A DNA stretch of 64,000 nucleotides from Clostridia bacterium (GTDB lineage: Bacteria; Bacillota; Clostridia; Oscillospirales; Acutalibacteraceae): positions 40,910 to 104,909 of the forward strand of contig JAFXCH010000049.1 in NCBI GenBank assembly GCA_017516485.1, in the 5' to 3' direction. This document shows, in pieces, positions 1-8,792 of the stretch; position 1 is the stretch's first letter, and every line of letters starts with the position of its first letter. Made by a program: the position numbers and the translations under genes. The notes under the pieces were generated by a model that saw nothing but the letters and a program-made list of their open reading frames with translations, was not told where the DNA came from and ran no database searches.

Positions 1-483
1 GAAGGCAGAGAAGAGGCTACCATAACCTATACCGATTATGTTAACCTTATTATGAGCTCCTTGACACAGTTCATTGATATTATTAAATACGGACTTATGG
101 CTTTCGTTTCTATTTCACTTGTTGTTTCGTCAATAATGATAGGAATTATCACCTATATTTCCGTGCTTGAGCGTACAAAGGAGATTGGAATTCTCCGTTC
201 AATCGGTGCTTCAAAGAAGGATATTTCCCGCGTGTTCAACTCCGAAACAATTATTATAGGTCTGGCGTCAGGTTTAATGGGTATAATTGCAACGCTGCTG
301 ATAAATATACCGATAAATATAATTGTCAAAGCTGTTCTGGATATTCCTAATCTTGCCGCACTACCTTTCCTTGGTGCTGTTATACTGATTGGTATAAGCG
401 TTGGTCTTACTCTTATTGCAGGCTTTATACCTTCCCGTGTAGCCGCAAAGAAAGACCCTGTACAAGCACTCAGAAGTGAATAA
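1..483 (+). CDS. ABC transporter permease, FtsX/MacB type (5' part missing)
   Basis: This is the C-terminal 160 residues of an FtsX-like permease. The frame is open from base 1, so the true start lies left of the window. Three hydrophobic segments flank the typical cytoplasmic motif ERTKEIGILRSIGAS, and the protein ends with the usual PSRVAAKKDPVQALRSE tail, where the permease contacts its ATPase. MacB/FtsX permeases work with a cytoplasmic ATPase in peptide or lipid export or in cell-envelope signalling. The partner ATPase is presumably upstream, outside the window. A strong hairpin terminator follows the stop codon. The family call is firm; the substrate cannot be told. Confidence 0.9.
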   Translation, partial: EGREEATITYTDYVNLIMSSLTQFIDIIKYGLMAFVSISLVVSSIMIGIITYISVLERTKEIGILRSIGASKKDISRVFNSETIIIGLASGLMGIIATLLINIPINIIVKAVLDIPNLAALPFLGAVILIGISVGLTLIAGFIPSRVAAKKDPVQALRSE

Positions 484-489
484 AAGCAA

Positions 490-525
490 CACAGCCGCAT
501 CCACTACAGATGCGGCTGTGTTTTT
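490..525. terminator. Bidirectional intrinsic terminator
   Basis: A 12-bp perfect stem (490-501 with 509-520) has a 7-base loop and is followed by five T on the + strand and a T-rich stretch on the - strand. It sits between convergent genes, the FtsX-type permease and the M20 peptidase. A second 10-bp hairpin (530-539 with 552-561) lies between it and the peptidase stop. Confidence 0.85.
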
Positions 526-567
526 ATTTAACCCACCTGAAGAAAAATCGACAGGTGGGTTTGTTAA

Positions 568-2019
568 TTACTTATGATTCTTGATGTAGTGCTTATAGAA
601 TTTTACGCAATGTGCAACTTCGCTTACGCCTATGCTTTCGTTAGCTGCGTGCATTGCGGCAAGCTGTTCATTACTCATTTTAATCGGGCAGAATCGCAGG
701 CAGTTGTCGGCGATTGCCTCGTAATGACGGCAGTCTGTACCACCTGTCATAAGGTAGGGGATAACGCCTGCATCGGGGTAACATTCGTTGATACACTTTG
801 TAAGATACTTGAATTCTTCACCTTTGTAGTCAACACAGTTTGAAGCACTTCTTGCGTGAATTACTTCGAGCTCAAGGTCATACTTGTCAGCGTACTTCTG
901 AAGTACTGCAAGTGACTGCTCTGCATTCTGGTGGGGTGATGGACGAAGGTTGCACACTACATAAGCCTCGGTCGGTATAACGTTGGGTGTCTGTGAGCCT
1001 TCAGCCATTGTGCAGGCAAATGTTGTTTTAACGAATGCTTTACACATCGGGCTTACAACGGGAAGCACCTTGGTAAGCAGACCTTTGAAAAGCCACATAT
1101 TGCCGAGTACCATTCTCAGCGGAAATCCGAGATAAGGAGCAGCCTCTTTAAGCATTGCATAAACGGAGCCTGAAATTTCAGCCTTGAAGGGCTGGTCGTT
1201 TTCGATATCGGCGACAAATTTTGCAAGCCTTGTCATAGGTGTGTTTTTGGGAGGAGTGGAGGAGTGACCTCCCTTACCCTTAGCCTTGATTTTGACGTCG
1301 ATATAACCTTTTTCGAGTATACCGATTGCGGCACACCAGCCGTCCATTGTAGGAAGCTGACCTTTAAGGATTGCACCGCCTTCATCCATAGCTACATCAA
1401 GGTGTACACCCTTTGACTTGAGGTAATCAACAAGCATCGGAGCACCGCCGCCTGAAATCTCTTCATCGACTGCGGTTGCAAGGTAGATATCGCAAGGGGG
1501 CTCATAACCCTCTGCAAGCAGCTCTTCAATAGCCTGAAACTCTGAGAAAACCGTTGACTTGCAGTCCATAGAGCCTCTGCCGTGAATGTTGCCGTCAGCG
1601 ATTTCACCGGAGAAGGGCTCTCTTGTCCAAGTAGGCTCATCAGCGGTAACAACATCCTGATGACCCATAAGAAGTAAACCGTTACGCTTCGGGTCTTTAC
1701 CGGGCCAGCGGAAAAGCAAATTGCCTTCGATTTCCGTACATTCAAGTTTTTCAAAAATGAGCGGGAAATTCTGCTTCATTACCTCGTGCAGCTTATAAAA
1801 CTGTGAAAGGTCTGTGTTTCCTCTGAGTGAAATGGTGGGCACTTTAATCATTTCGCTGAGCTTTTCAGCGTAATCAAGTGCTTCTTCATCAGTGGGCTTG
1901 ATAGCGGGTTCGTTTGTGTTGGGTTTTGCTTTGAGCATTACGGCTCTTATTGCGGCAACGGCAATCAATGCGACAATCAGACCGAGAACGCAAAGCAGAA
2001 CAATTCCTATAGGTCCCAT
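568..2019 (-). CDS. M20 family metallopeptidase, membrane-anchored
   Basis: A zinc-dependent M20 peptidase of the carboxypeptidase-S/PM20D1-like branch, 483 aa, which removes residues from peptides or N-acyl amino acids. An N-terminal transmembrane helix (about residues 4-28) suggests anchoring in the membrane. Metal and catalytic motifs are all visible: MGHQDVV (first His and Asp), GRGSMDCK (bridging Asp), DEEISGGG (general base Glu-Glu) and GGTDCRHY near the C terminus. The open frame extends 23 codons further upstream, but I place the start at the ATG at 2019 because GGGAGG lies about 11 bases before it and the next residues begin the helix. It is the last gene of a leftward run. Confidence 0.9.
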   Translation of the reverse strand: MGPIGIVLLCVLGLIVALIAVAAIRAVMLKAKPNTNEPAIKPTDEEALDYAEKLSEMIKVPTISLRGNTDLSQFYKLHEVMKQNFPLIFEKLECTEIEGNLLFRWPGKDPKRNGLLLMGHQDVVTADEPTWTREPFSGEIADGNIHGRGSMDCKSTVFSEFQAIEELLAEGYEPPCDIYLATAVDEEISGGGAPMLVDYLKSKGVHLDVAMDEGGAILKGQLPTMDGWCAAIGILEKGYIDVKIKAKGKGGHSSTPPKNTPMTRLAKFVADIENDQPFKAEISGSVYAMLKEAAPYLGFPLRMVLGNMWLFKGLLTKVLPVVSPMCKAFVKTTFACTMAEGSQTPNVIPTEAYVVCNLRPSPHQNAEQSLAVLQKYADKYDLELEVIHARSASNCVDYKGEEFKYLTKCINECYPDAGVIPYLMTGGTDCRHYEAIADNCLRFCPIKMSNEQLAAMHAANESIGVSEVAHCVKFYKHYIKNHK

Positions 2020-2044
2020 AATTTTAAAATCCTCCCGGATAAAT

Positions 2045-2776
2045 TTATACAAAGTAAAGTATTGACAGTGCAAGGCAAATCTGTGCACCGAAGTATGTGA
2101 CTATATTGAATACTTTGAGTTTGAATTTTTTGTAACGCGTATCAAATGAAATAAGTGCAAGTGAGCCGTCTGACAAAAAGAAGCAGATGCCGCCGATAAG
2201 CAGAAGTAATGCAGGTACTGTCATATCGTCAGCGTTGCTTGCAAGCAATCTTATTCCCAGCAATGATGATTTTATCATCATCATTGTAACAAGGATTCCG
2301 TATACGGCACAAGGTACAAGCATTGAGCCGAAGCTTACTTTCTTGATAAGGCATACAGTAAGGAATACGGCAACAATCAAAACTGCCGTCAATAATTCCT
2401 GCCACGCAACAGCAGTGGTTGCAGGGAAGAATGAAAGCTGTACGCCAATAAATGCAAGGCAATAGAATATATGAGCGGCACCGAAAAATACCATGCCTAT
2501 ACAAAAGAAAACCTTTGTAGGCTTCGGGATGTGAAGCATAAGGTCACCCAACCAGGATGCAACAAAGCCTATAATCATCATCAGCGGATATCTGCCGAAG
2601 GTTCCCGCTGAATATGTTATAACAGCTGCGAGGGCGACATATGCACTTGCGCATACCATTTTATAGCCGAGTGAATGCCAATTCTTTGTCGGCCACATTT
2701 TTTTTAGATACAGCGGCACAAATATTATTTCAAGCACTATAAGTGCTGTGCAAACAAAACAGGTAAAAGTGGTCAT
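2045..2776 (-). CDS. YhhN/TMEM86 family membrane protein
   Basis: A 243-aa integral membrane protein with about eight hydrophobic segments. The GDLMLH motif near residue 80 and the F-G-A-A-H-I-x-Y pattern near residue 100 fit the YhhN family. Animal members (TMEM86) hydrolyse the vinyl-ether bond of lysoplasmalogens; bacterial members are little studied. Since many anaerobic Clostridia make plasmalogens, lysoplasmalogenase activity is a reasonable inference but not shown. It starts 30 bp after the beta-lactamase-fold gene, with a GGAG site before the ATG, and is probably co-transcribed with it. Confidence 0.75.
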   Translation of the reverse strand: MTTFTCFVCTALIVLEIIFVPLYLKKMWPTKNWHSLGYKMVCASAYVALAAVITYSAGTFGRYPLMMIIGFVASWLGDLMLHIPKPTKVFFCIGMVFFGAAHIFYCLAFIGVQLSFFPATTAVAWQELLTAVLIVAVFLTVCLIKKVSFGSMLVPCAVYGILVTMMMIKSSLLGIRLLASNADDMTVPALLLLIGGICFFLSDGSLALISFDTRYKKFKLKVFNIVTYFGAQICLALSILYFV

Positions 2777-2806
2777 TGTCTGCGTTTCTCCGTTTGTAAA
2801 TATTGT

Positions 2807-4387
2807 TTATTTGTTTGTGAGTTTTCCTTGATAGGGTGCATCGACAAGCTTGGGGCTGCTGAGCAGAAATTTGCTGAACGCTTTGTAAGCTGTCGGATTT
2901 GGAATCATATTGCTTATTGAGGGTAATAGTTTTTCTGCTATGTAGCTGAGCTCGGGATTTGATGACGGCTTTAGCGTTACGGTATCACCGTCAAAAATAA
3001 ATCTGAACTTGCGCTGGCTTATTGACTCGAGCGGTCTTATCCATACCTCGAGTGTATTTTTGTTAAGCCATGCAGCAGATGAACTTGCAGTGTAATTGAT
3101 TTTTCCGAGAGTGATTTTGCTTTTTCTCGGGTTACCGTCAAGTCCGATATGTATGATGTTGCTTTCGTTGCCTTCAGTCCAGTACATTGTACATTCATTT
3201 TCGTAGAAGCTGAATCTGAAATTATCAACAGGACCGGGCTTTATGGCAGACATATATACTGCAGGAAATGTCAGTGCACTCAGCGGATAGCCGAGTAACT
3301 TGTATGCTGCAGCAGGTTTGAATTTTATTGTTCTGCCCGAAACAGCTTTTTCGGTTTCGGGCTGTCTGGGCATAGGCAGAATTTCTTCGAGCGGAGTAAA
3401 TTCCGGTATTTCAACCGTGGGTGGATTTACGTTGTCAAAAAAAGCATCGGGGAAATAGCGACGGAAACATTCAACTGCTTTTGCTTCGCTGATTTCGTTG
3501 TTTGTAAGTACAACAACCGCGTCGTATTCTTTATAAATATATGCGAATTGAGAAAACATACCGTCAAAGCGGAATGTCTGCTCGGTGTCACAGCCCCATA
3601 TCGAGTATCCGTAGCCGTCAACAGGTGAATTCGGAATACCTTGCGTAATATCCGAGGTTGCAAGGTCAAGCCACTCTTTTGGTATTATCTGTTTGCCGTC
3701 GTAAACACCGTCATTAAGACAGCACAGTGCAATCTTTGCCAGGTCTTCAGTTTTGAGATAGAGACCCCAACCGCCTGTTTCGACGCCCGTGTGGTCACAC
3801 TCCCACTGATAGTTTGTGATTCCGAGCGGCTCGTAAAGACGGGGCTTGAGGAAATCGGTAACACTCATTCCCGTAGTCTTTGCTATCATGGCGGATACGC
3901 AGTATGTGTTTTCGTTTACGTATGACCAGCCTTCACCGGGCTCATAAGTCTGCTTTACTTTCATAAAATCGCGAACCCAGTGGTACGATGTTTTATCAGC
4001 AAGCAAACTGACATTTTTGCCTGCGGTCATCGTAAGCAGATGATGGAGTGTAATCTTTTCCAGTGATTCGTCGGGCTTTTCGGGCTTGCATTCGGGGAAT
4101 ATGTCTACCAGCCTTGTTTCGGGAGTTAAATACCCCTCGGTTACGGCAAAGCCTGCAGCAATTGACATAATGCTTTTGCTGACCGAATACAGGGTGTGAG
4201 GAATATCTGCTGCATAAGGTTTTCGATATGATTCGTAGGCAACCTTGCCGTGACGGATAACCATCAATGAATGGCTTTCGATACCGCTTTCTTCAATGTC
4301 ACGCACATATTCCGCTATTGCAGCAGAAGAAACGCCGACTTCTTCGGGCCTGCCGGCTCTGGGTATGCTTGCATTGTTGCTGTTCAT
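2807..4387 (-). CDS. Serine hydrolase, class C beta-lactamase fold
   Basis: A 526-aa protein of the beta-lactamase/D-alanyl-D-alanine carboxypeptidase fold. The nucleophile motif S-V-S-K is at residues 68-71 and a Y-V-N motif is near residue 155, as in EstB-type esterases and class C penicillin-recognising enzymes. There is no clear signal peptide, so it may be cytoplasmic and act as an esterase or amidase rather than on cell wall. The region beyond residue 350 is an additional beta-rich domain without a recognised family. GAGGGA precedes the ATG. It lies in the leftward run after the GDPD-like gene. Substrate unknown; antibiotic resistance should not be assumed. Confidence 0.85.
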   Translation of the reverse strand: MNSNNASIPRAGRPEEVGVSSAAIAEYVRDIEESGIESHSLMVIRHGKVAYESYRKPYAADIPHTLYSVSKSIMSIAAGFAVTEGYLTPETRLVDIFPECKPEKPDESLEKITLHHLLTMTAGKNVSLLADKTSYHWVRDFMKVKQTYEPGEGWSYVNENTYCVSAMIAKTTGMSVTDFLKPRLYEPLGITNYQWECDHTGVETGGWGLYLKTEDLAKIALCCLNDGVYDGKQIIPKEWLDLATSDITQGIPNSPVDGYGYSIWGCDTEQTFRFDGMFSQFAYIYKEYDAVVVLTNNEISEAKAVECFRRYFPDAFFDNVNPPTVEIPEFTPLEEILPMPRQPETEKAVSGRTIKFKPAAAYKLLGYPLSALTFPAVYMSAIKPGPVDNFRFSFYENECTMYWTEGNESNIIHIGLDGNPRKSKITLGKINYTASSSAAWLNKNTLEVWIRPLESISQRKFRFIFDGDTVTLKPSSNPELSYIAEKLLPSISNMIPNPTAYKAFSKFLLSSPKLVDAPYQGKLTNK

Positions 4388-4421
4388 GATATCCCTCTTT
4401 TGCTTTTAAATTAAAATTTTA

Positions 4422-5426
4422 TTAAGATTTAGCCCAACGCTTACGGAAAAAGATTTGCCAGCTGAGCACAAGTGCAATACCGAAAAGAGCCCAGCCGATT
4501 CTGGCGGGTGTGAATTTAAGGTCGCCCTTGATTTGTGAGCCGTCCTGAATTGTTATGTTGGCAACTGCTTCATCAAGTATTGCGCGTGCATCGGCCATAG
4601 CGTATGTAGCAGAGCTGCCGTCACTGAGCAGGGCTTGAGCTTTTTCAAGAGCTGATTTGTAGTCTGATACTCTGTTGGGTGAGCAGCCCTCTGTTTTTGT
4701 CGCAAGTGCCGCATTTACGCTGTCGGTGAGTTTCTGTCTTTCAGCTGTGTTGTCTTCAAGATAGTCTGCAAAATCGGCAGGGTAGGCGGTTTCGATTATT
4801 GTATAACCTCTTGCAATAAGGTCGTCCCAGCTTCTTTCGCTGTCTGTACGTTTTGCACTGCGTGTTGAATCGACAAATGAAAACATACCGTATGCACCGC
4901 GTTTGGCAAAGCTTGAGGTAACGGAATTGTGCAGAATAACACCGTCCTGATTATTGGTCTGCATCTGAATTATTGCACCTTTTGAAGCCTTGCCGTATGA
5001 GTTGATTGCTCCGACGGCAATAGGGTAAATATTACCTTTATAGTATCCGATTATTTTGGCGTTTTTACCCTGTGCCCAGGATGTTGCTTTGCTTGCACCT
5101 ATGTTTATTCTGTAGTAAACGTCACCTTTTGCACCAAGTGAAGTGAATTCGGAATACTTCGCATCAGCTTGATCAATGCTGTCGGCATCAATAATGATTG
5201 CAGCTTTTCCGTCAACAGCCTTTACGGCATCTGCGAGGGTGAGAGTGCCGCCGATCGATACAAATGATGCACCTGATTCAACTGCTTTGATTACATCTGC
5301 TTGAGTTTTACAGTAAGCGGAAAATTTAACTTCTTGCTCTGCGGCATCAAATGCTGATACCTGTAGTGAAAAAGAAAGAATTGCTGCAATGGCAACAAAA
5401 ATAATTACTTTTAAATACTTATGCAT
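4422..5426 (-). CDS. Membrane-anchored GDPD-like protein, probably without catalysis
   Basis: A 334-aa exported protein with a signal peptide (residues 1-25) and a C-terminal transmembrane helix followed by RKRWAKS, giving an extracellular body anchored at the C terminus. The central part resembles a glycerophosphodiester phosphodiesterase TIM barrel, most clearly at SWDDLIARGYTIIETAYP, which matches the last strand and helix of GDPDs. Where active enzymes have HRG this one has AYCKT, and the first-strand E-x-D reads FVSIGG, so the catalytic and metal residues appear to be lost. A helical segment (about 235-295) resembles FIVAR-type modules. It lies 12 bp downstream of the ABC permease gene, so it may serve that transporter. 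Likely a binding or structural protein; function unknown. Confidence 0.6.
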   Translation of the reverse strand: MHKYLKVIIFVAIAAILSFSLQVSAFDAAEQEVKFSAYCKTQADVIKAVESGASFVSIGGTLTLADAVKAVDGKAAIIIDADSIDQADAKYSEFTSLGAKGDVYYRINIGASKATSWAQGKNAKIIGYYKGNIYPIAVGAINSYGKASKGAIIQMQTNNQDGVILHNSVTSSFAKRGAYGMFSFVDSTRSAKRTDSERSWDDLIARGYTIIETAYPADFADYLEDNTAERQKLTDSVNAALATKTEGCSPNRVSDYKSALEKAQALLSDGSSATYAMADARAILDEAVANITIQDGSQIKGDLKFTPARIGWALFGIALVLSWQIFFRKRWAKS

Positions 5427-5438
5427 ACTAACTCCGAT

Positions 5439-6308
5439 TTATTTAAGGTTAATTTTGTGTTTCATAAACCATGATGTCATAAAGAAGAAGAAAACTGTTG
5501 CGATGACAGGAAATACAAGGTCACCTATACCGAATAACATTGTTTTTGTCGGGTCAAGTACTGAAAAGTCAGCGACGGTTTCTACACCTGTGAGACCGAT
5601 TTTCAGTCCGAAGGGAATGGAGGAATTGATAATTGTCGAGATTATGGAAGTGCTTGCCCAAACTATAAAATAGATACCTATTGTTGAAAACATACCGAAT
5701 TTGTCTAACGGACGTATATTGGAAAGAGAAACGGAGAAATAAATCTGAGAAACTGTGTGCAGAGTTGTAATGAAGAGATAAATTACAGCAAAAATAACTA
5801 TGCTGATTATTGCGGAAAGTATATCTGCGAGGTTGGTCCAGGGTAAATTAACAACACCTGACAACATATTTATAATCAGATCTGCTGTGATTTCAATATT
5901 CTCTGCATCGTATTTTTCCATCAGCTTAAACATCATAGAGAAAAAGGCACCGGCTAAAAGCGCGAGAGTGATGATGTAGCTGAGAAGTATCCATAAGAAA
6001 GAGCAGAGTGCTTTGGAGAAAAGTAACTGATTGCTTGTGACCGGAAGGGTGAACGTAAGGTAACCCTGGTCTTTGAACATTGATTTGTTGAAGTTGGAAA
6101 TTACTGAGATTATAGTGCATAAGAAAACGCAAATACATACAAAACCGATTCCTAATATCAGCAAACCTGCCTGCGGTGCATTTTCTGTTTCAGCAGCTTT
6201 GCCAAGGAGAATATAGAGTAAAGCGGAAATTACTGCTGTGACAATATAGATAGGGGCCATAAAATGAAGCCCTGCTTTGAGCTCGTTTTTTATAAGCTTA
6301 CCAACCAA
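5439..6308 (-). CDS. ABC-2 type transporter permease
   Basis: A 289-aa membrane protein with about six hydrophobic segments, the membrane partner of the ATPase encoded just upstream. The open frame has an ATG at 6368, but that would overlap the ATPase by 71 bases. I choose the TTG at 6308: it has AGGAGG nine bases before it and gives the usual N terminus of such permeases (VGKLIKNEL, then a first helix). The overlap with the ATPase is then 11 bases and suggests translational coupling. Substrate unknown; the pair resembles YtrB-type and lantibiotic or lipid exporters. Confidence 0.8.
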   Translation of the reverse strand: MVGKLIKNELKAGLHFMAPIYIVTAVISALLYILLGKAAETENAPQAGLLILGIGFVCICVFLCTIISVISNFNKSMFKDQGYLTFTLPVTSNQLLFSKALCSFLWILLSYIITLALLAGAFFSMMFKLMEKYDAENIEITADLIINMLSGVVNLPWTNLADILSAIISIVIFAVIYLFITTLHTVSQIYFSVSLSNIRPLDKFGMFSTIGIYFIVWASTSIISTIINSSIPFGLKIGLTGVETVADFSVLDPTKTMLFGIGDLVFPVIATVFFFFMTSWFMKHKINLK

Positions 6309-6999
6309 AGCTGAACACCTCCTTGAATATTTCTTCGACGCTTCTGCCACTTTCGCGTATTTCATCAATGCTTGAGTCGAGCTTTACCTTGCCTTCGCCT
6401 ATCATAAGTACGGAGTTGAAAATACGTTCAACATCGTTGATAAGGTGAGTTGAGATAAGAACTGTTGATTTTTCGGCGTAGTTATTCATAATTACATCAA
6501 GTATGGCGCTTCTTGTTGCAGGGTCAACACCGCCAAGAGGCTCGTCAAGGCAGTAGAGCTTTGAAGCACGGCTCATAACTATGAGCAGCTGAAGCTTTTC
6601 CTGCATACCTTTTGACATTGTCTTGATTTTCTGATTGGGGTCAAGACGAAAACGGTTGAGCATCTCTGTTGCCTTAACCTTGTCGAAATCTTTAAAGAAA
6701 TCGTTGAAATAGCTGATTGCATCTTTAGCCTTCATCCATTCGGGAAGGTAGGTGCGCTCAGGCAGATATGCTGTGATTGACTTTGTGTATACACCGGGCT
6801 CTTTGCCGTCAATAAGTACGGTGCCGTTGTAGTCGTGAATAAGACCTGTGAGAATTTTGATAAGTGAAGTTTTGCCGCATCCGTTAGGACCGAGCAGACC
6901 TATAATCTGGCCTTCTTCAAAGTTCAGGTCAATGCCGCGCAGAACCTGCTTGCGGCCGTAGGATTTTTCAAGTCCTTTGACCTCGATGATTTTACTCAT
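6298..6999 (-). CDS. ABC transporter ATP-binding protein
   Basis: A 233-aa ABC ATPase. Walker A is GPNGCGKT at residues 37-44, the signature is M-S-K-G-M-Q (a variant of LSGGQ, typical of YtrB-like exporters), and Walker B with catalytic Glu is LYCLDEP near residue 155, followed by the H-loop STH. The degenerate signature motif fits the subgroup that pairs with ABC-2 permeases. Its ATG overlaps the stop of the upstream YtvI-like gene as ATGA, and its 3' end carries the ribosome binding site of the permease gene, so the genes are translationally linked. Confidence 0.92.
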   Translation of the reverse strand: MSKIIEVKGLEKSYGRKQVLRGIDLNFEEGQIIGLLGPNGCGKTSLIKILTGLIHDYNGTVLIDGKEPGVYTKSITAYLPERTYLPEWMKAKDAISYFNDFFKDFDKVKATEMLNRFRLDPNQKIKTMSKGMQEKLQLLIVMSRASKLYCLDEPLGGVDPATRSAILDVIMNNYAEKSTVLISTHLINDVERIFNSVLMIGEGKVKLDSSIDEIRESGRSVEEIFKEVFSFGW

Positions 7000-8222
7000 T
7001 TTGTTTTACTTCCTTTCGTTTTCTTTTTTATTCCGGGTTCAGATGAAACTGCAGAGTTTTTGTTTTTGTCGGATGGTTTCCACAGGTGTATTACACCGTC
7101 ATCATTGAGTACTTTTAAGATTGTTAAAGTCAACGGCAATAAGAATATGCCTAACACACCAAAAATTTTAAGACCCAGATACATAGCAATAAGTGTTGCT
7201 GCAGGGGGCAGACCAAGCTGACCCGCAACGAGCTTCGGCTCAATGTACTGACGCAGTACGGTGATAATAATATACATTACGAGCAAGCCTATACCTAAAC
7301 CGTAGTTGCCCGTCAGTAGCGAAATTATTCCCCAAGGAATAAGTATCGTACCTGAACCGAGTATAGGGAAAATATCAACTATTGCGATACACATTGATAT
7401 TACTACCTTGTATCTTCCGGAGAAAACTCCGAAAAGATCAAGGGCTGACAGACCGATAAGTATTTCCGTAAAAGTGATACAGATAATGAGGAAATAGGCT
7501 TTTGCCATTTTGCCGAGCGTTGAGAGTGCAAGTGTTTTTGTTTTCGACAGCGCATCTCTTCTGCCTTCGGGTAATTGACGCTTTAAGAATAAAACGATTC
7601 TGTCATAATCGACTGTTATGAAGAAAGTTGCAATAAAAAATACAATTATCGCTATGAGGATTCCGGGAATCTTGCTTGCTGTAGATATAACACCGGAAAG
7701 CGGAGTCACGATAGCGGAAATGTTCATTTCGCTTTCGATTTTGCCTGAGGTAATAATTGAAAGATCCTGCTGATTGTATGCTTCAAGCAGTTTGTATGAA
7801 AGATTGTTTACAGAGTCGGCAACGGAACTTTCGATAGAATCGGGCAAAGGCTCAATGAAATCTAAAGTCCATATTTGTGCTTTCAAGATAAAATCAGGTA
7901 TACTTGTGAAAGTTTGAGAAATTTTATCGAAAAGCTCTTTAAGTTCATCGAAAACCGATTTACCTATAACCGTAACCAGAGCAGCAAACAATAACGTGAT
8001 TATCAGTACTGCTGCAAAAGATAAAAAAGGCTTGTTGAAAGGTGTATGCTTTTCTATGGAGCGTATAGGCTTTTGCAGAAGCATTGCAATAAAAAATGCA
8101 AATATAAACGGTGAAAGTGTCCAGAAGGCGTAGCGCATAAATAAATAGAATGCACAAATCAGCAGAGCGAAATAAGCTACATTTATGAGTGTTGCCCGCC
8201 TTTTCTCAATGGTTGGGTTCAA
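6996..8222 (-). CDS. AI-2E/YtvI family membrane protein
   Basis: A 408-aa polytopic protein of the AI-2E transporter (PerM/YtvI) family. It has two pairs of N-terminal helices, a long soluble segment (about residues 80-185), then a cluster of C-terminal helices including FPILGSGTILIPWG and the QYIEPKLVAGQLGLPP region that marks the family. The tail is basic and lysine rich. In spore formers the YtvI branch is expressed during sporulation; others are linked to ion or autoinducer-2 export. The start is TTG at 8222 with GGAAGGAG about nine bases upstream. First gene of the leftward run, with a promoter at 8264-8292. Confidence 0.85.
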   Translation of the reverse strand: MNPTIEKRRATLINVAYFALLICAFYLFMRYAFWTLSPFIFAFFIAMLLQKPIRSIEKHTPFNKPFLSFAAVLIITLLFAALVTVIGKSVFDELKELFDKISQTFTSIPDFILKAQIWTLDFIEPLPDSIESSVADSVNNLSYKLLEAYNQQDLSIITSGKIESEMNISAIVTPLSGVISTASKIPGILIAIIVFFIATFFITVDYDRIVLFLKRQLPEGRRDALSKTKTLALSTLGKMAKAYFLIICITFTEILIGLSALDLFGVFSGRYKVVISMCIAIVDIFPILGSGTILIPWGIISLLTGNYGLGIGLLVMYIIITVLRQYIEPKLVAGQLGLPPAATLIAMYLGLKIFGVLGIFLLPLTLTILKVLNDDGVIHLWKPSDKNKNSAVSSEPGIKKKTKGSKTK

Positions 8223-8263
8223 TGCTTATTACTCCTTCCAAAAACGAAAATATAATAAATATT

Positions 8264-8292
8264 ATTATAATACAAAGCTATAAAAAAAACAA
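8264..8292 (-). promoter_or_regulatory. Putative sigma-A promoter of the 8222-568 run
   Basis: On the - strand, TTGTTT and TATAAT are separated by 17 bases, about 40 bases before the YtvI-like start. Confidence 0.5.
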
Positions 8293-8635
8293 CAATTAAT
8301 TAAATAAAATTATTATTGATTGATGTTTATTTGTTTGCATCAGAGAATAACAGTAAATATAAAAACGTAAAGCAACTTGACTTTACAAAAACATTCGGTT
8401 TTGAGCAGTTGACAGAGATTTATTTTGAATTGTTAAAAACATTGAAACTGCGTGGGTTTACAACTTTAAAACTTTTCGGCTGTACGGTGATATTGGGCAA
8501 ATGTAAAGCGCGCAAGCTTTACTTGTGCAATGTGCGTTTTACGTGATCTGTGCATTCTTGTTTGAGCGAAGTCGTTAATATTCACGCTTTTGCTTCAAAA
8601 AGCGAATTTATTTTTCGGAAGATTAAAATACCTGT
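8293..8635. other. AT-rich intergenic stretch without a convincing gene
   Basis: The stretch between the YtvI-like gene and the mutS2 promoter. A 76-codon frame (8316-8546) has no ribosome binding site and no recognisable content. A small hairpin followed by T-rich sequence (stem CGCTTTT/AAAAGCG near 8585-8615) could end a short rightward transcript, but I see no further support for one. Confidence 0.4.
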
Positions 8636-8664
8636 TTGAAATTTAGCTTGTTATATGTTATAAT
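8636..8664 (+). promoter_or_regulatory. Promoter of mutS2
   Basis: TTGAAA (8636-8641), a 17-base spacer and a perfect TATAAT (8659-8664), about 130 bases before the mutS2 start. Confidence 0.7.
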
Positions 8665-8792
8665 AAATCGAAATAATAATGGCGGTACGATATATGTGCT
8701 CTTTGCCGTCTTTGCTTTACGGTTAAGAGTTATACTTTATTTCCCAAAGAAATGCTCGGAAGATTTATTAAAACTGAAAGGTTGATTTTGCA

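Noticed and set aside
2807-4387. Antibiotic-resistance beta-lactamase
   Set aside because: The fold and SxxK/YxN motifs fit, but there is no signal peptide and the protein is much longer than true class C enzymes; an esterase or amidase is more likely.
8316-8546. 76-codon + strand frame before mutS2
   Set aside because: No ribosome site, no recognisable content, and AT-rich random-like composition.
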